A DNA stretch of 64,000 nt from Salvia splendens (taxonomy: Eukaryota; Streptophyta; Magnoliopsida; Lamiales; Lamiaceae), in NCBI RefSeq assembly GCF_004379255.2, contig NC_056034.1, positions 36,025,262 to 36,089,261 of the forward strand, written 5' to 3'. The position numbers and the translations under genes are program-made. Position 1 is the first letter of the stretch, and every line of letters starts with the position of its first letter. This document shows, piece after piece, positions 1 through 11,428 of the stretch. The notes beneath the pieces are model-generated. The model searched no databases, had not been told where the DNA came from, and worked only from the letters and a program-made list of their open reading frames with translations.

Positions 1-2305
1 CCTATAGCCTAACGGAGCAAGCTCAAACGAACTAGGCATCAGGCAACAATCTCAACATCAAAACAATCATGGCATGACATAACACTTTAAACCACCCTTA
101 TAACACCGTATCATACTTTTGAAAACGTAAAAGAGTTTAGTAAAAGAAAGCCCACCTCGATTGCTTACAAACACGATTCACAACTTTATTGAAATCCTTG
201 CTCTTCGTACCCACGTACGCACAACAACCCTTATCAACATCATAACCACATAATGCAACACAATCAGTTTTCTATCAACACATTACTCATGCATGCCCTA
301 TCGTTCCTTTCACCGTTTTCTTATATTGCCCATCCCAACGTTCACCATCATACACGAAACAAAACCCTTTGGCATACATCAACGTACAACACATAATCAC
401 ATCATAGGATAAGTTCTTACTCACACATGTATCATGTATTTCATTCAAAACTTGCCAACAAGACTATTTCAATCAAGACATGAATCTGGCAGAACAACGC
501 AGTCGTTTTGCAAAAATCATTAAAAATCCATCCGATATCATTTGAAGCTAAAATTTGGTCACCACATAGTAGACACATCAAGGTTAATCCAGTTAAAAAT
601 CCACACCAAAATCACATCTTTAGGTCGGTCAAAAACAAAAACGAAACTCACTGGACGAGAATACAAATTCTGACTGGACTGCGCAGTTCAATTGAAAAAT
701 TCGTTAAAAATTAATATTTCGTCAAAAGATGCTGAAATTTTGACACAACACAGAAGACACTTAAAATTTAACTCAGTTAAAAATTCGTGCCAAAATAAGA
801 TCGTTTGGTTGGCCAAACACTCATCGGAACCTACTGTCCGAACACCACAGTTTTCATGCTCAACATTTACAAACTAGGGTTTGTCTATCATTCATCCACA
901 CATACATATTCATGCTTTCAACACATATTCTCGCTTCAAAAACGACATCACAACCATGTTCACATAGCATTCACCATTGAATCATCCACAAACTCACACA
1001 CACAAATACATACACGTACATACACATACTTTCTCATGCAAACATCCTTCCCAACCGATTAATTTTTAGATACACATACTTTCTCATGCAACATCAAGAA
1101 ACATGGATTCAATGGTAAGAAGGAGAAAGATGAATCAAAGTATACATTTCTCTTGAAAAACAATCGGTAGGAATGACGAATGATGCGATTCTTCGGTGAA
1201 TCTTGAATTTCCAACTTCACAATGATGCAAGAACAAGGAATTGGTGAAGGATTGGTGGAGAAGGAGAGGAAGCGAGTGAAAAATGTGTGGCAGGAGAGGG
1301 AGGAAAAGAGGCGTGTATTATGAATTAATTCCACACTTAAATAAAATAATTAAATTGTGGGAGAATAATATAGAGGTCAATTAATAAATCCCACAATTTT
1401 AGCAAAATAGCCGTGCATTAAGGGGGGGGGGGGATTTTCAAAAATTATGCCCTTTAATTGGTATAGATATTGATTTGGTATTTACTTGGAGAGAAAGATA
1501 CTCACAAAATAGGTAAAAAGATATTGAGTATCCCATAAATAAGGTAACAAAATAATTCAAGTATCTCCAAGTGAGGAAATAAAAAGGGGCGTGTATAATG
1601 GGAGAAATCAAGGAAAAATACTTAAATCCTCAAATCAAATAAGAATAGGATTTAAATTTGGTAATTTCTTGTAGGAAAAGACTCCCACAAAATAGGTAAC
1701 AAATAAATTAATCCCACAAAGTAATTAATAGGCATAAGGGGTGAAAAATAATGAGGTCTCAAAGAAGGAAAGAGTCAAATCCTAATTAAAATAGGATATG
1801 AAGAGATTTGGCAAGATATGGTAAGATTTAATTGGATTTTAATTCAATGAAAGAGATAAACAAGATACCAATAAAATCTACAAAAATAATTCACTCTCCT
1901 AATTAATAGGAGATTTTGAAAATCTCAAGGGATGGCCAAGGGGTCGAAAATCATGTAGAATAGCATAGGGATAATTTGGTTTGGATTTAATTTGGATAAA
2001 TATCTCAAACCAATTAATTAAATCCAAGAAAGAAAATATATTTCCAATAAATAGGAGGGCCGAAAATTTCAAATAAAATGGCTAGAATGATTATGCATTA
2101 TCCCATTTAAGTTAATTTACACATTGGAAGCTTAATCACATTAACTCACATAACTCACAATAACTAATTTCACATAATTAACTCAAACACATAGAAACTC
2201 AATTTCCACAAAAGAAATTCTCATTCAACATCCACATTAATTAAAATAAAATAAGCCATCAAATAAAAATAATTTAAAAAAGTCACAATTTTCCGGGGTG
2301 CTACA
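1..2305. repeat. Decayed LTR-retrotransposon-like DNA
   Basis: I see no credible gene. The block is AT-rich and ends near 2295-2305 with GGGGTGCTACA, which resembles the 3' edge of many plant Gypsy-type LTRs. The start would lie left of the window. It includes a two-unit tandem repeat (489-833), a short direct repeat of about 20 bp (about 1019-1040 and 1070-1091) and a run of 12 G at 1422-1433. Short open frames here, including one at 1059-1334 on the minus strand, have no recognisable motifs. Class assignment is inference from the terminal motif. Confidence 0.35.
489..833. repeat. Two imperfect tandem units of about 170 bp
   Basis: The first unit runs from about 489 and the second from about 672. 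Both start with CTGG followed by CGCAGT, then an A-rich stretch with GTTAAAAAT. Next comes a shared TAGACAC / AGAAGACAC segment, then AGTTAAAAAT and CCAAAAT near the end. The similarity is diverged but collinear. Such units are common in plant LTR retrotransposons; the family is not identified. Confidence 0.45.
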
Positions 2306-3705
2306 TTTTTCTTTATTCAGAACTGACCGTGTTCACTTAAAGTGGACGACGCCCCCAACCGGTCTACTAAAATAAAGACTTAGACTTTGTTAAGTTTCTT
2401 ACACATTTAAACATGTGGTAAAACAACCGTTAAATGTAAAACATAAGAAAATTATGACAAAAATAATATGTTTTATTCCTTAGAAAATAAAACAAGAGTT
2501 ATTACAGTATCCAAACCCTCGAAAGGTGATTTCTAGTATACAAAACTCTAACAATTCAATCATGTGTAATTAATTTCATAGAATTCTAGGGATGTGTTAG
2601 AAACGACTTGGGTTATACAATTCCTATTTATTTAATATTCGTTTTGTTCATTACTTTGCTTCTATTCTAAGTGTTGGATAATTGCTTCACGTTTGAGTGA
2701 AACATTCTGTGATGATCTATTGACTTGCTACATAATCATGAGAGGAGGTTGGCGAGTTAGAAGTGCTTAGTTGGCACTACAACTAGCTTCTCTTAAAACG
2801 GCACTGTTAGTTGAGAGTGAGGACACCTTGAGGGTCTACTTGAGCTTTTAGGAGTTACAAATCTAGGATTGACGCCCCTGGTGTCTGTAATCTACTTTGT
2901 TGCATGGGCAATACTTATGTGACTCGTTCTTGTGAAGTATGAACTGTGTGCTAGGGTGTTGTAGTTGGAATTTGTATAACCATAACTGTGAAAGCACATC
3001 CCTAAAATTCCCTTACCTCATTTGTTTTCTCTGTGTGATTTATCTTTATTTTATCTCTGTGATTTTTCTGCAATCGTTGTTTACTTATGTTTTTACAAGT
3101 TTTTACTTTCAAAAATCCAAAATCTTTTATTTTTCCAAATAGTAGAAGACGTTTAGTTTGTGATAGTTTTTCCTGTGTTCGATATCCGGTACTGACAATT
3201 AGCTATACTATATATACTCTGTATACTTGCAGGTTTATTTAGTGCTAATAAAAGTGCAACATTGTTGCATTAGCCACGTACACTTGTGGGATAGTTTTAG
3301 TAGTAAAATCGAGAAACCTTTCTTTTCAATCTTGTTGAACTGATAAGCCTTTGCATATGATGATCTCATTTCAGTGACCAATGAACTACTACTAGTTTTG
3401 AATGAAAATGGAGAAGTCGGTTATTGTTGAAGTTTAGTGAGGCATCTTTCTCTGTTATTCGTAGTTCTTAGAACTTGTTGTAGGCTAGGCTCTTGAAACT
3501 TGCTCTTTTGTGTGCTCTCCTTCATTCTCATTCTTCTTTTTGTTGTTGTGGCTTGCTCAAGTTGGATTGTCAAACTGATCCGACTGGCCAATTGTACGCC
3601 TTCTACCTGTAAACACAGGTGAGTGGATCCAGTGGAGATTCAGACTGATCAACTCAACTTAGTCCTACTTGAGTGAGATGAATGGAAGAGTTCAAAACCG
3701 TGTTC
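2306..3705. other. Intergenic AT-rich DNA, no gene seen
   Basis: No gene is visible. The stretch around 3170-3240 contains TTCGATATCCGGTACTGAC followed by TATA-rich DNA, a style of sequence seen next to plant LTR retrotransposon ends. No paired LTR or target-site duplication could be found. A 67-codon open frame at 2939-3142 is hydrophobic and has no motif. Confidence 0.3.
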
Positions 3706-5530
3706 AAAACCTTAACCCACAATACTATTAACTAGTATAGGGAAGTAAGGATCGATCCCACAGAGATGATGTGTTTGACATTTGTTGTTGGACACGATTT
3801 GGGAATGGCTGTGTCCACGCTTTCTAGGGGGTGGGTTAAGTTTCTTGAAATTAAACTGATCAACTCATTAGACGAAATTAAAACTACTTGATCAACTCAA
3901 CTAAACTTTCCCGAAATAGGCAAACAGAATAAACGGGGGACTGTCAGTCCCTTCGAAGTGTACGATAAAGTAAAAACTTTTTAACAACTTCATCTTCTTC
4001 ACCAAATCAACATGAAAAACAGAGCAAAAAGCAGATCTGAGAAGTTACGAAAAGTAAAACATCATACAACTTGTAAACTTGGATCTACTCCTAAAATCTA
4101 AACTACGGCTACGTAAACAATAAACTAAATCATGATCATGCAGAAATGAAAGCGCATCTAATAGATCTAAACATCTTATTCATGATTTTCTTCACGGCTA
4201 GGCAAAACATAAATGCAAAACTCATATCTAACCAAATCATAACACAACGAAACACTTTGAGCTAAGATCTGCATCATAGGACTAAAAGCGAAGGACGAAC
4301 AGAAAAATCATGCATGGAAACAGAACATTTCAACTAAACCGGAATCATAACTTCGAATTTACTAAATAAAAAGTATCAAAAGTCATTAACATCAAAAGTA
4401 AACTGAAATCAAACAACGGAAACAGGAAATTGTTTCATCATTTCTTCTCGAAGCGGAATAGCAATAACATAACGATTTAAAGCTAAAAACCAACACAAAA
4501 CACCAACTAAATTAAACTAAAATAGGACCAAGTGTGTGTGTGACGGAAATCAGGAAGATGAAGTGTTGAGAGCTCCAAATTCCAGCTCTAGAAGAGAGCT
4601 GAAAACTAATGAGTGTCACCGTTGGAAGCTACCTCATTCGTCCTGCTCTATGTCCATTTATAGGAAGGTGTGAGGTCTTGATCCCTAGGGCATTTGTTCT
4701 CTGAAAATTCTGCTTTACTCCTTGCCCTTGAGGATCTTTCTTGTGCGACGCATCAGTCTTCTCATTGGGTGCTCCCGTTGCATGTCATTTTACCCGACTT
4801 GATCCGTTTGCACAGAAATTTGACTCCTCCTGATCCATTCGTCCGCCCAGTTGATCAACTCACTTTCTGAAAATGGCGGACTTCACACACACCTGGCTCA
4901 AAATTAGTTGTTAGTTTACAGAATTTGATGTAGTTTTATGATAGAACACATGCATGAAACGAGCCTCATCAAACTGCTCATACTTGTCCTCAAGTATGAA
5001 AGAAAAGAAAAGGAAAATAAGCAAGTTTCAACGCATGGTTCTTATTAAAAACATCTTAAAATAACACAAATATGTAAAAGACCTAGATAGGAAAAACACA
5101 TAAGTAAACTAAACGCATTGACAAGTAAGCAAAAAAGATTGAAATGATAGAACTGGTCTATGTTGTTTGGCAGTCGTCCCCACAAGCTTAAGGTCAATCC
5201 AATCGTCTACAGTCTCAGATTCCTTTCCCTCCCCTCTTCTACCTAATCATGCTTGTTCGTTCGTCAAGATAGCTTCTATCTTCTAACTGTTGGGTTCACT
5301 CAGTCACTCAATCCTCAGCAGAATTGGTAGGATCATTCTCTCATTCATTTTGTCATACCATTGATGCTCGAGTTCTGTTGACAGAAGCTAACTCTTTAAA
5401 GTCTTTATTTAGGTTGTAATGGGGCAAGGGTTGTAGTGTATATAGACGAGAGTCCTATGAGTTCTAAGTTCATAATTTATATAGAAATGTGAAGGACATG
5501 TGAACTTAGGGACAAAACTAGAACAACCTC
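3706..5530. repeat. Unclassified dispersed repeat region
   Basis: There is no coding frame of note. At 3712-3840 the sequence includes CTAGTATAGGGAAGTAAGG, then CCCACAGAGATG, and about 80 bp later CCACGCTTTCTAGGGGG. A related arrangement recurs at 63768-63912, so this is a dispersed repeat. Around 4980 the phrase ACTTGTCCTCAAGTATG appears, also typical of plant retrotransposon debris. The rest holds nothing I can name. Confidence 0.4.
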
Positions 5531-5579
5531 CCTATGTACAACCTGAAACCTTGGAAATACCCATGGCCATTTTGGCCAT

Positions 5580-5775
5580 ATTTATCTAACTTTTTCTTAT
5601 GGTCAGGTTACATCTTTTCCTACCCTTCTAATTTCTATCTTCTCTTTTTTTTGTGGGTCAGGTTATACATTCTTCCTGCCCATTTTCTAAATTTTTTTTT
5701 CTTTTTCTATCTTTCACTCCTTTTCTTTTATGGGTCAGGTTACAATGTTTCTGGCCCGTTTTCTTTCTATTTTTT
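5580..5775 (+). repeat. Three tandem GGTCAGGTTA units
   Basis: Three copies of GGTCAGGTTA occur at roughly 75-85 bp spacing (about 5601, 5656 and 5734). Each is followed by a CCTGCCC/CCTACCC/CTGGCCC variant and a long T/C-rich tract. The repeat keeps a 100-codon hydrophobic frame open (5534-5836), but that frame looks like a by-product of the pyrimidine tracts, not a gene. Confidence 0.55.
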
Positions 5776-5937
5776 TTGTTTTATACTCTCCTGTTTCACA
5801 ACCTATCTCTTATCCCGAAACGGTGAGTTGCCCTAGCCTATCCCCTAGCTGATTGGGCGGCACGCCTCTGTGACCACCGCACCCGAGATGTTGTCGAAAA
5901 CCAGCTCGGTGGTGGTTTTGATTTGTTTGTTCGATTC

Positions 5938-6010
5938 AACTAATAATTCATGCTGATTTTGATTAGTTATTGAACTAATGATTCATGCTGATTTTGATTA
6001 GTTATCGAGT
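5938..6010 (+). repeat. Short tandem duplication (about 35 bp x 2)
   Basis: The segment AACTAATnATTCATGCTG followed by ATTTTGATTAGTTAT occurs twice back to back with one or two differences. The second copy then diverges. It is consistent with replication slippage. Confidence 0.6.
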
Positions 6011-6212
6011 CTATAATTATGATTTAATTTTTTTGTATACTTGCGTGTTGCAGCATTTTCAGTTGCACTGATTGAGCTATTTTTGTGATCGTGAATGCAT
6101 TTCTGGTGCTGTTTTGCAACTTAGTTTTTTTTTTTGGAAAAATATAAAAAATCTTGTACATTGTAGACTAGATTTTGGTCTTGTTAGTCAGACATGTTTT
6201 GCTCGTTTGTAG

Positions 6213-6316
6213 CTTTGGATGTGAACAGTGGCCAGGAAGAGGATGATGCATTTGATTATCAGCAGCCTGATGTTGGATTGGCGATGACAACGATGAAGAA
6301 GTTGCATTTAAAATGA
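6213..6316 (+). pseudogene. Possible terminal exon of an unrecognised gene
   Basis: A pyrimidine-rich stretch ending in TTTGTAG precedes a frame that reads LDVNSGQEEDDAFDYQQPDV and, 15 residues later, meets TGA at 6314-6316. The acidic, non-repetitive composition and the acceptor-like upstream signal look more like a genuine last exon than chance. I cannot find upstream exons or name the protein, so it may be an orphaned gene fragment. Confidence is low. Confidence 0.25.
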
Positions 6317-7210
6317 TCGAAGCCGTATTCTGTGCTGGGTCCTTTTAATGCTTTGTAGTTTTATGAGGATGCTTAGATGAGAATTAATGTTCGATATTGC
6401 TGTTTCTGCTCTAAGTTATATACTGCCAAAGATGATTCGAAATCGTTGGAAGATGAATCAAAACTTGTGGAGTAAGAGTTAAAACTAATCGCAGTCTCCA
6501 ATCTTGACCGACTAAAGTGGACACCGCAGTAAAACAAGAGCTTCAACGGTTTCATTCCACTTTTTTTATTTTGTATTCCAAATTTTGCTAACTCATCATT
6601 ACCGATTTTGCATTCCTAATTTCTTGATATGTTATTCCAAGATAGCATCCTTCCGAGATCATTCGATAATTGACCCTACTAAAAAAAATGTCAAGACATA
6701 ATCATTATTCTTATACATTCACAAATTGAATTTACAAGTAAACTTTATTATCTTTACGAGTAAACTTTATTATCTTTATTGTGTTAGGGATGTGATCAAA
6801 TGCAAAATCTATATATTGTACAAACTCCAAATTATGATCTGGACCGTTAAAAAATATCAACGGATATAAAATAATAGCAACAGAAAATATCAACACATTG
6901 TCAATGGTTGATGTTGTGTTGACACTGTATTGATATTGTGTAGACATCAAAATCTTGAAATTTTACACTATGTTGATACTATGTTGAGAAGTTTGAAGTT
7001 TGCATTTTATCACTGCCCATTGTGTTATTGATATGCACTAATTAGGAATTAACAGTATTGGCGAAAATAGAAGCACAAACGAGAAAATAGCATGGAGCAA
7101 AAGGAAAGAGAGCAACGTTTTTATGAAAGGAAAAAACCGTGAGAATGATAAAAATATTTTATTTGTTTCATTCGATCAAAGACTCTATGTATATTTATAA
7201 TATATAGACT
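6317..7210. other. Intergenic, AT-rich
   Basis: No gene is seen. Around 6880-6990 short phrases such as TGTTGATATTGTG and TGTTGATACTATG recur several times, giving a weak local repeat. Small minus-strand frames in this interval have no recognisable motif. Confidence 0.4.
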
Positions 7211-7346
7211 GTGTTAGGTTTTATAGATAAAATAATACCAAGATACAATATATGATTGAGTTCTGAGATTATTTTAGTGGGTTTAGCTATAACTAATTAT
7301 TCCATGATTATCCATCTAGTATTGAATATCATGAACCAAACACACT
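7211..7346. mobile_element. MITE, copy 1 of an inverted pair
   Basis: The ends are GTGTTAGGTTTTAT and ATGAACCAAACAC, which form an imperfect terminal inverted repeat. The body reads as the reverse complement of 8164-8314: both share the CCATGATTATCC, CTAATTATTCC and ACCAAGATA segments. The element is short, AT-rich and non-coding. The superfamily is uncertain because no clean target duplication is visible. Confidence 0.6.
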
Positions 7347-7610
7347 ACAAATTTAATCTGGGATACAATCTTGAAAACCGAACCCTCCATATAAGGTAAA
7401 AAAAATCTTTTATAATTAGGAAATAAATAATAAGAATATTTTATATTATATTCTAGATTTATGGAGGTAATTAGATTAGATGGAAAAGATACCATATCAA
7501 ATATCTTTTTCAATCTTGTAATGAACAAATATTCTTAACAAGTTTACATTATTGGTTGTGGATGGTGTATTAGTATCAGGAGGAATGATATGATACATAC
7601 CTTATTTAAG

Positions 7611-7938
7611 CTTCTTATGTGAGTATTATTCTCATTTGACGCACATTTAGTGTTATTCGTTTCGATTTATATATTTAGTTTGATTCTAATGAATTAAAAA
7701 ATATTATTGCGATTTTTAATTTCACAAAATTCATAAAAATCATAGCTCGATTTGCTTGTTTTCTCTATAATTTTAAATAAATTAATAAAATAACAAATCA
7801 AGCTTTGATTTTTATGAATTTTGTAAAATTAAAAATTGCAATAACATTTTTTAATATATTATAATCAAATTAAATATATAAATCAAAACAAACAACGCTA
7901 AACATGCGTCAAACTAGAGTGGTGCTCACGTAAGATAG
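7611..7938. mobile_element. Foldback element with long inverted repeats
   Basis: Positions about 7611-7752 and 7796-7938 are inverted copies of each other over roughly 135 bp. They share TTATGTGAG / CTCACGTAA at the ends, then TTTGACGCAC / GCGTCAAA, and further inward the AAAATTCATAAAAATCA arms. They flank a loop of about 40 bp. The transcript would form a long hairpin. It contains no coding frame. It could be a foldback MITE or a small-RNA source; the sequence does not decide between them. Confidence 0.65.
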
Positions 7939-8163
7939 GTAGATTGTAGCATATCATTCATCTCAGGATTATAGTATTGTTACACCATTTACGTATATAT
8001 TTTGTATTGGAGTCATACTTATACAATTAGTTTCATAATTGGGCTATGTTATTAACTGGGCTCGTGGGTCTGTCACTTTAGTAAGCCAGCCAAGGAAAGT
8101 AGACAGAGATTTATTCGGTGATGTTCGATTTGCAAGATTGTATCCTGAGATTAAATTAGTAGT

Positions 8164-8314
8164 GTGTTTGGTTCATAAGATTTAGTCTCACAACTCAATT
8201 CTAGATGAATAATCATGGGATAATTAGTCATAGCTAACCCCATATAACTAAAATAATCTCACAACTCAATCCTAGATTATATCTTGGTATTATTTTATTT
8301 ATGAAACCGAACAC
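8164..8314. mobile_element. MITE, copy 2 of an inverted pair
   Basis: The terminal inverted repeats are GTGTTTGGTTCAT and ATGAAACCGAACAC. The body is the reverse-complement relative of 7211-7346. Internal duplication of ATCTCACAACTCAAT-type segments makes this copy slightly longer. GTGTTTGGTT ends are common in plant MITEs. Confidence 0.6.
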
Positions 8315-8486
8315 CATATATCGTAGTCAAGATTAATCGCACTTGGGTTTATAGACAAAACTAAAGCATACAAACCCAAATATTACTTCATGCACGTACT
8401 TCTCGAAAAAATACAAACCCAACTAAACACTCTGGTTTTATGTATGTATCACAATCATAGACCAATCAATTCAAGTTAGATTCCAA

Positions 8487-8674
8487 CAGGGACGGAGCCA
8501 AGAATTTATACTGGGAGGGGCAAAAATATACATAGGCAAAATTCAAGTATTTTAGATAGGGCAATTAATGAGAAATTAAACTAAATAAATTTTATATTAT
8601 ATAAATTATATATATGTGAAGAAAATGGAGGAGGAGCATTTGCCCCTTCTTGATATATGCTGGGTCCGTCCCTG
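8487..8674. mobile_element. hAT-type MITE
   Basis: The ends CAGGGACGGAGCCA and TGGGTCCGTCCCTG form a near-perfect 14-bp inverted repeat. They are flanked by GATTCCAA on the left and GATTCCAG on the right, a 7-of-8 match to the 8-bp target duplication typical of hAT elements. The 188-bp body is AT-rich and non-coding. Confidence 0.8.
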
Positions 8675-9367
8675 GATTCCAGTCTGTATCATATGAATCC
8701 AACTCTAAGAAATATAAACTGAGATTGTAATCGAATTTATAGTACTAATAACAATACGTATCATTATTATTGTTGCTATTTAATTTAATATTATACAAAA
8801 ATATTGTTTTAAATCATTACTATAATTCATAAGAGGGTAACATAGTCATTTTATTAGTTATGTACATAGGCGGACCTGCATTTGATGATGGGGATCCTTG
8901 AACCCCCAGCAATTTGAGCTTTTGCTATATTATACATATGCATACCGTAAAATACAAATTCACTCTTTAGCTCAGTTGGTTAGTGGAGCAGTCTTGGCTC
9001 CCGTAGACCATGGTTCAAATCCTCCACAACAATTCAATTTTGTGATTCCGCGCTTTTTATAAATTTTCTTATACTACTTCCTCCGTCCTACTCAAGATGT
9101 CAACTTTCTATATTTAAAAATAAATTAATCTCTCCTCATTAAAATATTCAACTACATTTTTCTTTCTACTTACTCCACCTAACAACTTCTCCTATTCATT
9201 TCTCTATTAATCAATTTTTTTTATGATTCCCATAGTTAATTCATTAGCTACTAAGTAATTTATTTATACATTTTTTTATTTTCTCACACTAGTAATTTTA
9301 TGTAACTGTTATTTACTCCCTCGTCCCGCGTTAGGAGTCTCGGTTAACCATATTTAGATGTCCCACT
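8675..9367. other. Intergenic DNA with MITE fragments
   Basis: This contains a tRNA-like stretch (listed separately). It also holds Stowaway-style ends: TTCCTCCGTCCTACTC near 9078 and CTCCCTCGTCCCGCGTTAGG near 9316. Neither has its partner end in place, so both are truncated. The second is cut by the Harbinger element that starts at 9371. No gene is seen. Confidence 0.45.
8963..9031 (+). other. tRNA-like Pol III box A/box B remnant
   Basis: TAGCTCAGTTGG resembles an internal box A and GGTTCAAATCC about 40 bp later resembles box B. The flanking sequence does not form a convincing acceptor stem, and the anticodon arm is poor. This is more likely a SINE head or tRNA relic than a working tRNA gene. 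Confidence 0.35.
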
Positions 9368-9370
9368 TTA

Positions 9371-9580
9371 GAGCATCTCCAATGGCGGACGTCCGGTCGG
9401 ACATCCGGTCGGACGTCGCGACGGGCGACCGGGACGTCCGCCATTGTGGCGTTTAGGGTCGGATACGGACGTCCCGTGAGGACGTCGGGTGTCCTCGGAC
9501 GTCCCGGCGACGGGCGGGCGGACGTCCGCCATTGTGGCGTCCAGTCGGACGTCCGGTCGGACGTCCCGTTTTTTAAATTT
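9371..9580. repeat. Subterminal GGACGTCC motif cluster
   Basis: About 200 bp inside the left end are GC-rich and hold many overlapping copies of GGACGTCC(G), GGACATCC and CGGACGTC. The segment CGTCCGCCATTGTGGCG appears twice. The right end (about 10985-11110) has fewer, diverged copies such as GGATGTCC. Such palindromic arrays are plausible transposase or ORF1 binding sites; that role is inference. Confidence 0.7.
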
Positions 9581-9685
9581 TTTTTTTAAAACTCTATATA
9601 TACGGCTCGTTGAATTTTATTTCATTCGCACCACTTGTGTTAACAAGTTTCTCTCTCTACATCTCTAATTTCAAGTATATCTAGA

Positions 9686-10823
9686 ATGTCTAGTGAAAGT
9701 GATAGCGAGAATGAGTTGGAAGTCGCTGTTGAAGGTGCGATAGAGAGGCTGCTACAACAGAGGTTGCAGCGGCGGCAGCAGGTACCCCGTGACCACATTG
9801 CTGCACATATTCGGTTGTATGCGGACTACTTCGCTCCGCAACCGCGTTTTGGGGAAGCCTTATTCCGGCGACGCTTTAGGATGCATCGTCCGCTGTTTCT
9901 GCACATCGTGGGTGCTTTAGAGAGAAGATACCTGTATTTTAGGATCAGAGAGGATGCAGCTGGCAAACCCGGACTCACGCCCTTGCAGAAGTGCACTGTC
10001 GCAATCAGACAACTAGCGTATGGAGGCGCGGCCGACATGTTCGACGAGTACCTCCACATTGGCGAGTCGACAGCCGTCGAGTGTCTGCAGAATTTTTGCG
10101 CGGGCGTGAGAGCGATATTCGGGGAGCGGTATCTTCGGAGTCCGAGCCCCGAAGACTGCCAGATGCTGATAGATATGCATGGGTCGGTGCACGGGTTCCC
10201 TGGGATGTTGGGCAGCATAGATTGTATGCATTGGGAGTGGAAGAACTGCCCCGCCGCCTGGAAGGGGATGTACACTACCGGCTTCAAAGCCAAGCATCCC
10301 ACGATGATCCTTGAAGCTGTAGCTGACTACCGGCTGTGGATATGGCATGCTTATTTTGGAGTCGCCGGGTCCAACAACGACATCAACGTTCTCCAGTCGT
10401 CGCCCCTGGCCCGTCTTTGTGAAGTCAATCAAGCATCCGCTCGGACAAAAGAAGACATACTTTGCGAGCCGTCAGGAAGCAGCGGGCAAGGATGTGGAGC
10501 GGGCATTTGGTGTGCTCCAGAGTCGGTGGGCGGTTGTGAAGGGTCCTGCACGGCAGTGGTATATTCCCAACATCGGCGATATCATGTACGCATGTATCAT
10601 AATGCACAACATGATTGTCGAAAATGAAGCTGCGGAACTGACTCAGTGGACCAATGAAGATGATACGGGTGCAGGTCCAAGTCACGGCGTGGCCACCGCG
10701 AATGTGAATATGGCGAGAGGTCGCGCGGCTGCGTGCATTTGCCGACATGCGGCAAACAGATGCCCATGTTCGACTTCAGCAGGATATCATCGAAGAGGTT
10801 TGGACTCGGAGGGGTTGACGTGA
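9686..10823 (+). pseudogene. Harbinger transposase (HARBI1-like nuclease), frameshifted
   Basis: The frame opens at 9686 after TCTAGA. It carries the family helix-turn-helix-like N-terminal half (RFGEALFRRRFRMHRPLF), then the first catalytic Asp in GSIDCMHWEW and the second in SNNDINVL. After SSPL the frame breaks at about 10408. The next segment, PVFVKSI to DVERAFGVLQSRW (the catalytic Glu) and IIMHNMIV, continues in another frame to 10823. Compared with the copy at 43396-45811, about 104 bp are missing at the break, which explains the frameshift. The product would lack the third acidic residue, so it should be inactive as a DDE nuclease. Confidence 0.9.
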
Positions 10824-11120
10824 TAATGTATGAAGTTTTTTTTATTAGTATGTAATTTTTTTTTTCGAATCATGTATGTTTTTTCCGATGAAGTTGTTAA
10901 TTTTTCCCGTTCGTATTCTCGGTCAAATTTTATTTCCGTAAATGTAAATTGTTTTATTTGTGAATGTATGATTTTTTTTTATTGCGGGATGTCCTAGTGG
11001 GAAGGGCGGACATAGGAGGGGATGTCCTAGTGACGTGGCAGTGGGATGGGAAGTCCTAGTGACGTGGCAGGAGGTGTTTTTGGGATGTCCTAGTGGGATG
11101 TCCGCCCACTGGAGATGCTC

Positions 11121-11428
11121 TTAGGATTCCCAATTGAAGTATTCCATAAATAGTAATAGGCCCCACAAAGTAACAATTCAATTACTAGGGTTTAACTTTA
11201 TACCTATGGTGTTGTGCGAATTTTAAGTCATCGTGAGAATTCCAAGTCATTCTTTCACATACGTGGTGCAAATTAAATACACATAATTATTAGCATTTAG
11301 TCTTATATCTGTGGTATGTCAGAATGACTTCTCAACTCGATTTATTAATACCGTGCGAATTTCAAGTCATTCTAACACAAAATGTTTTCCACCGCGTGAA
11401 TTTCAAGTTATTCTAACTAGGGTGGTCG
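11121..11428. repeat. Diverged short repeats
   Basis: Phrases like GTGCGAATTTCAAGTCATTCTAACAC recur in shortened form around 11213, 11269, 11346 and 11393. This suggests a degenerate tandem array. No gene is seen. Confidence 0.4.

Larger units (their letters stand above)
9371..11120 (+). mobile_element. PIF/Harbinger DNA transposon (transposase only)
   Basis: The termini are GAGCATCTCCAATGGCGGAC and, as the inverted partner, GTCCGCCCACTGGAGATGCTC minus one base. TTA lies directly outside both ends (9368-9370 and 11121-11123), the 3-bp duplication typical of PIF/Harbinger. The only gene inside is a frameshifted transposase. The Myb-like ORF1 that these elements normally also encode is absent. 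The element lies about 1 kb upstream of the spastin-like gene. Confidence 0.9.

Noticed and set aside
1059..1334. 91-codon Ser/Phe-rich minus-strand frame
   Set aside because: There is no homology signal and it lies within repeat-like DNA; chance is the simpler explanation.
5534..5836. 100-residue hydrophobic protein with apparent membrane segments
   Set aside because: The hydrophobicity comes from T/C-rich tandem repeats, and no start context or homology is visible.
8963..9031. Functional tRNA gene
   Set aside because: Box A and B are recognisable, but the acceptor stem does not pair and the anticodon arm is poor.
9826..10302. 158-codon minus-strand open frame inside the Harbinger transposase
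   Set aside because: It is the antisense shadow of the GC-rich transposase gene and has no domain of its own.
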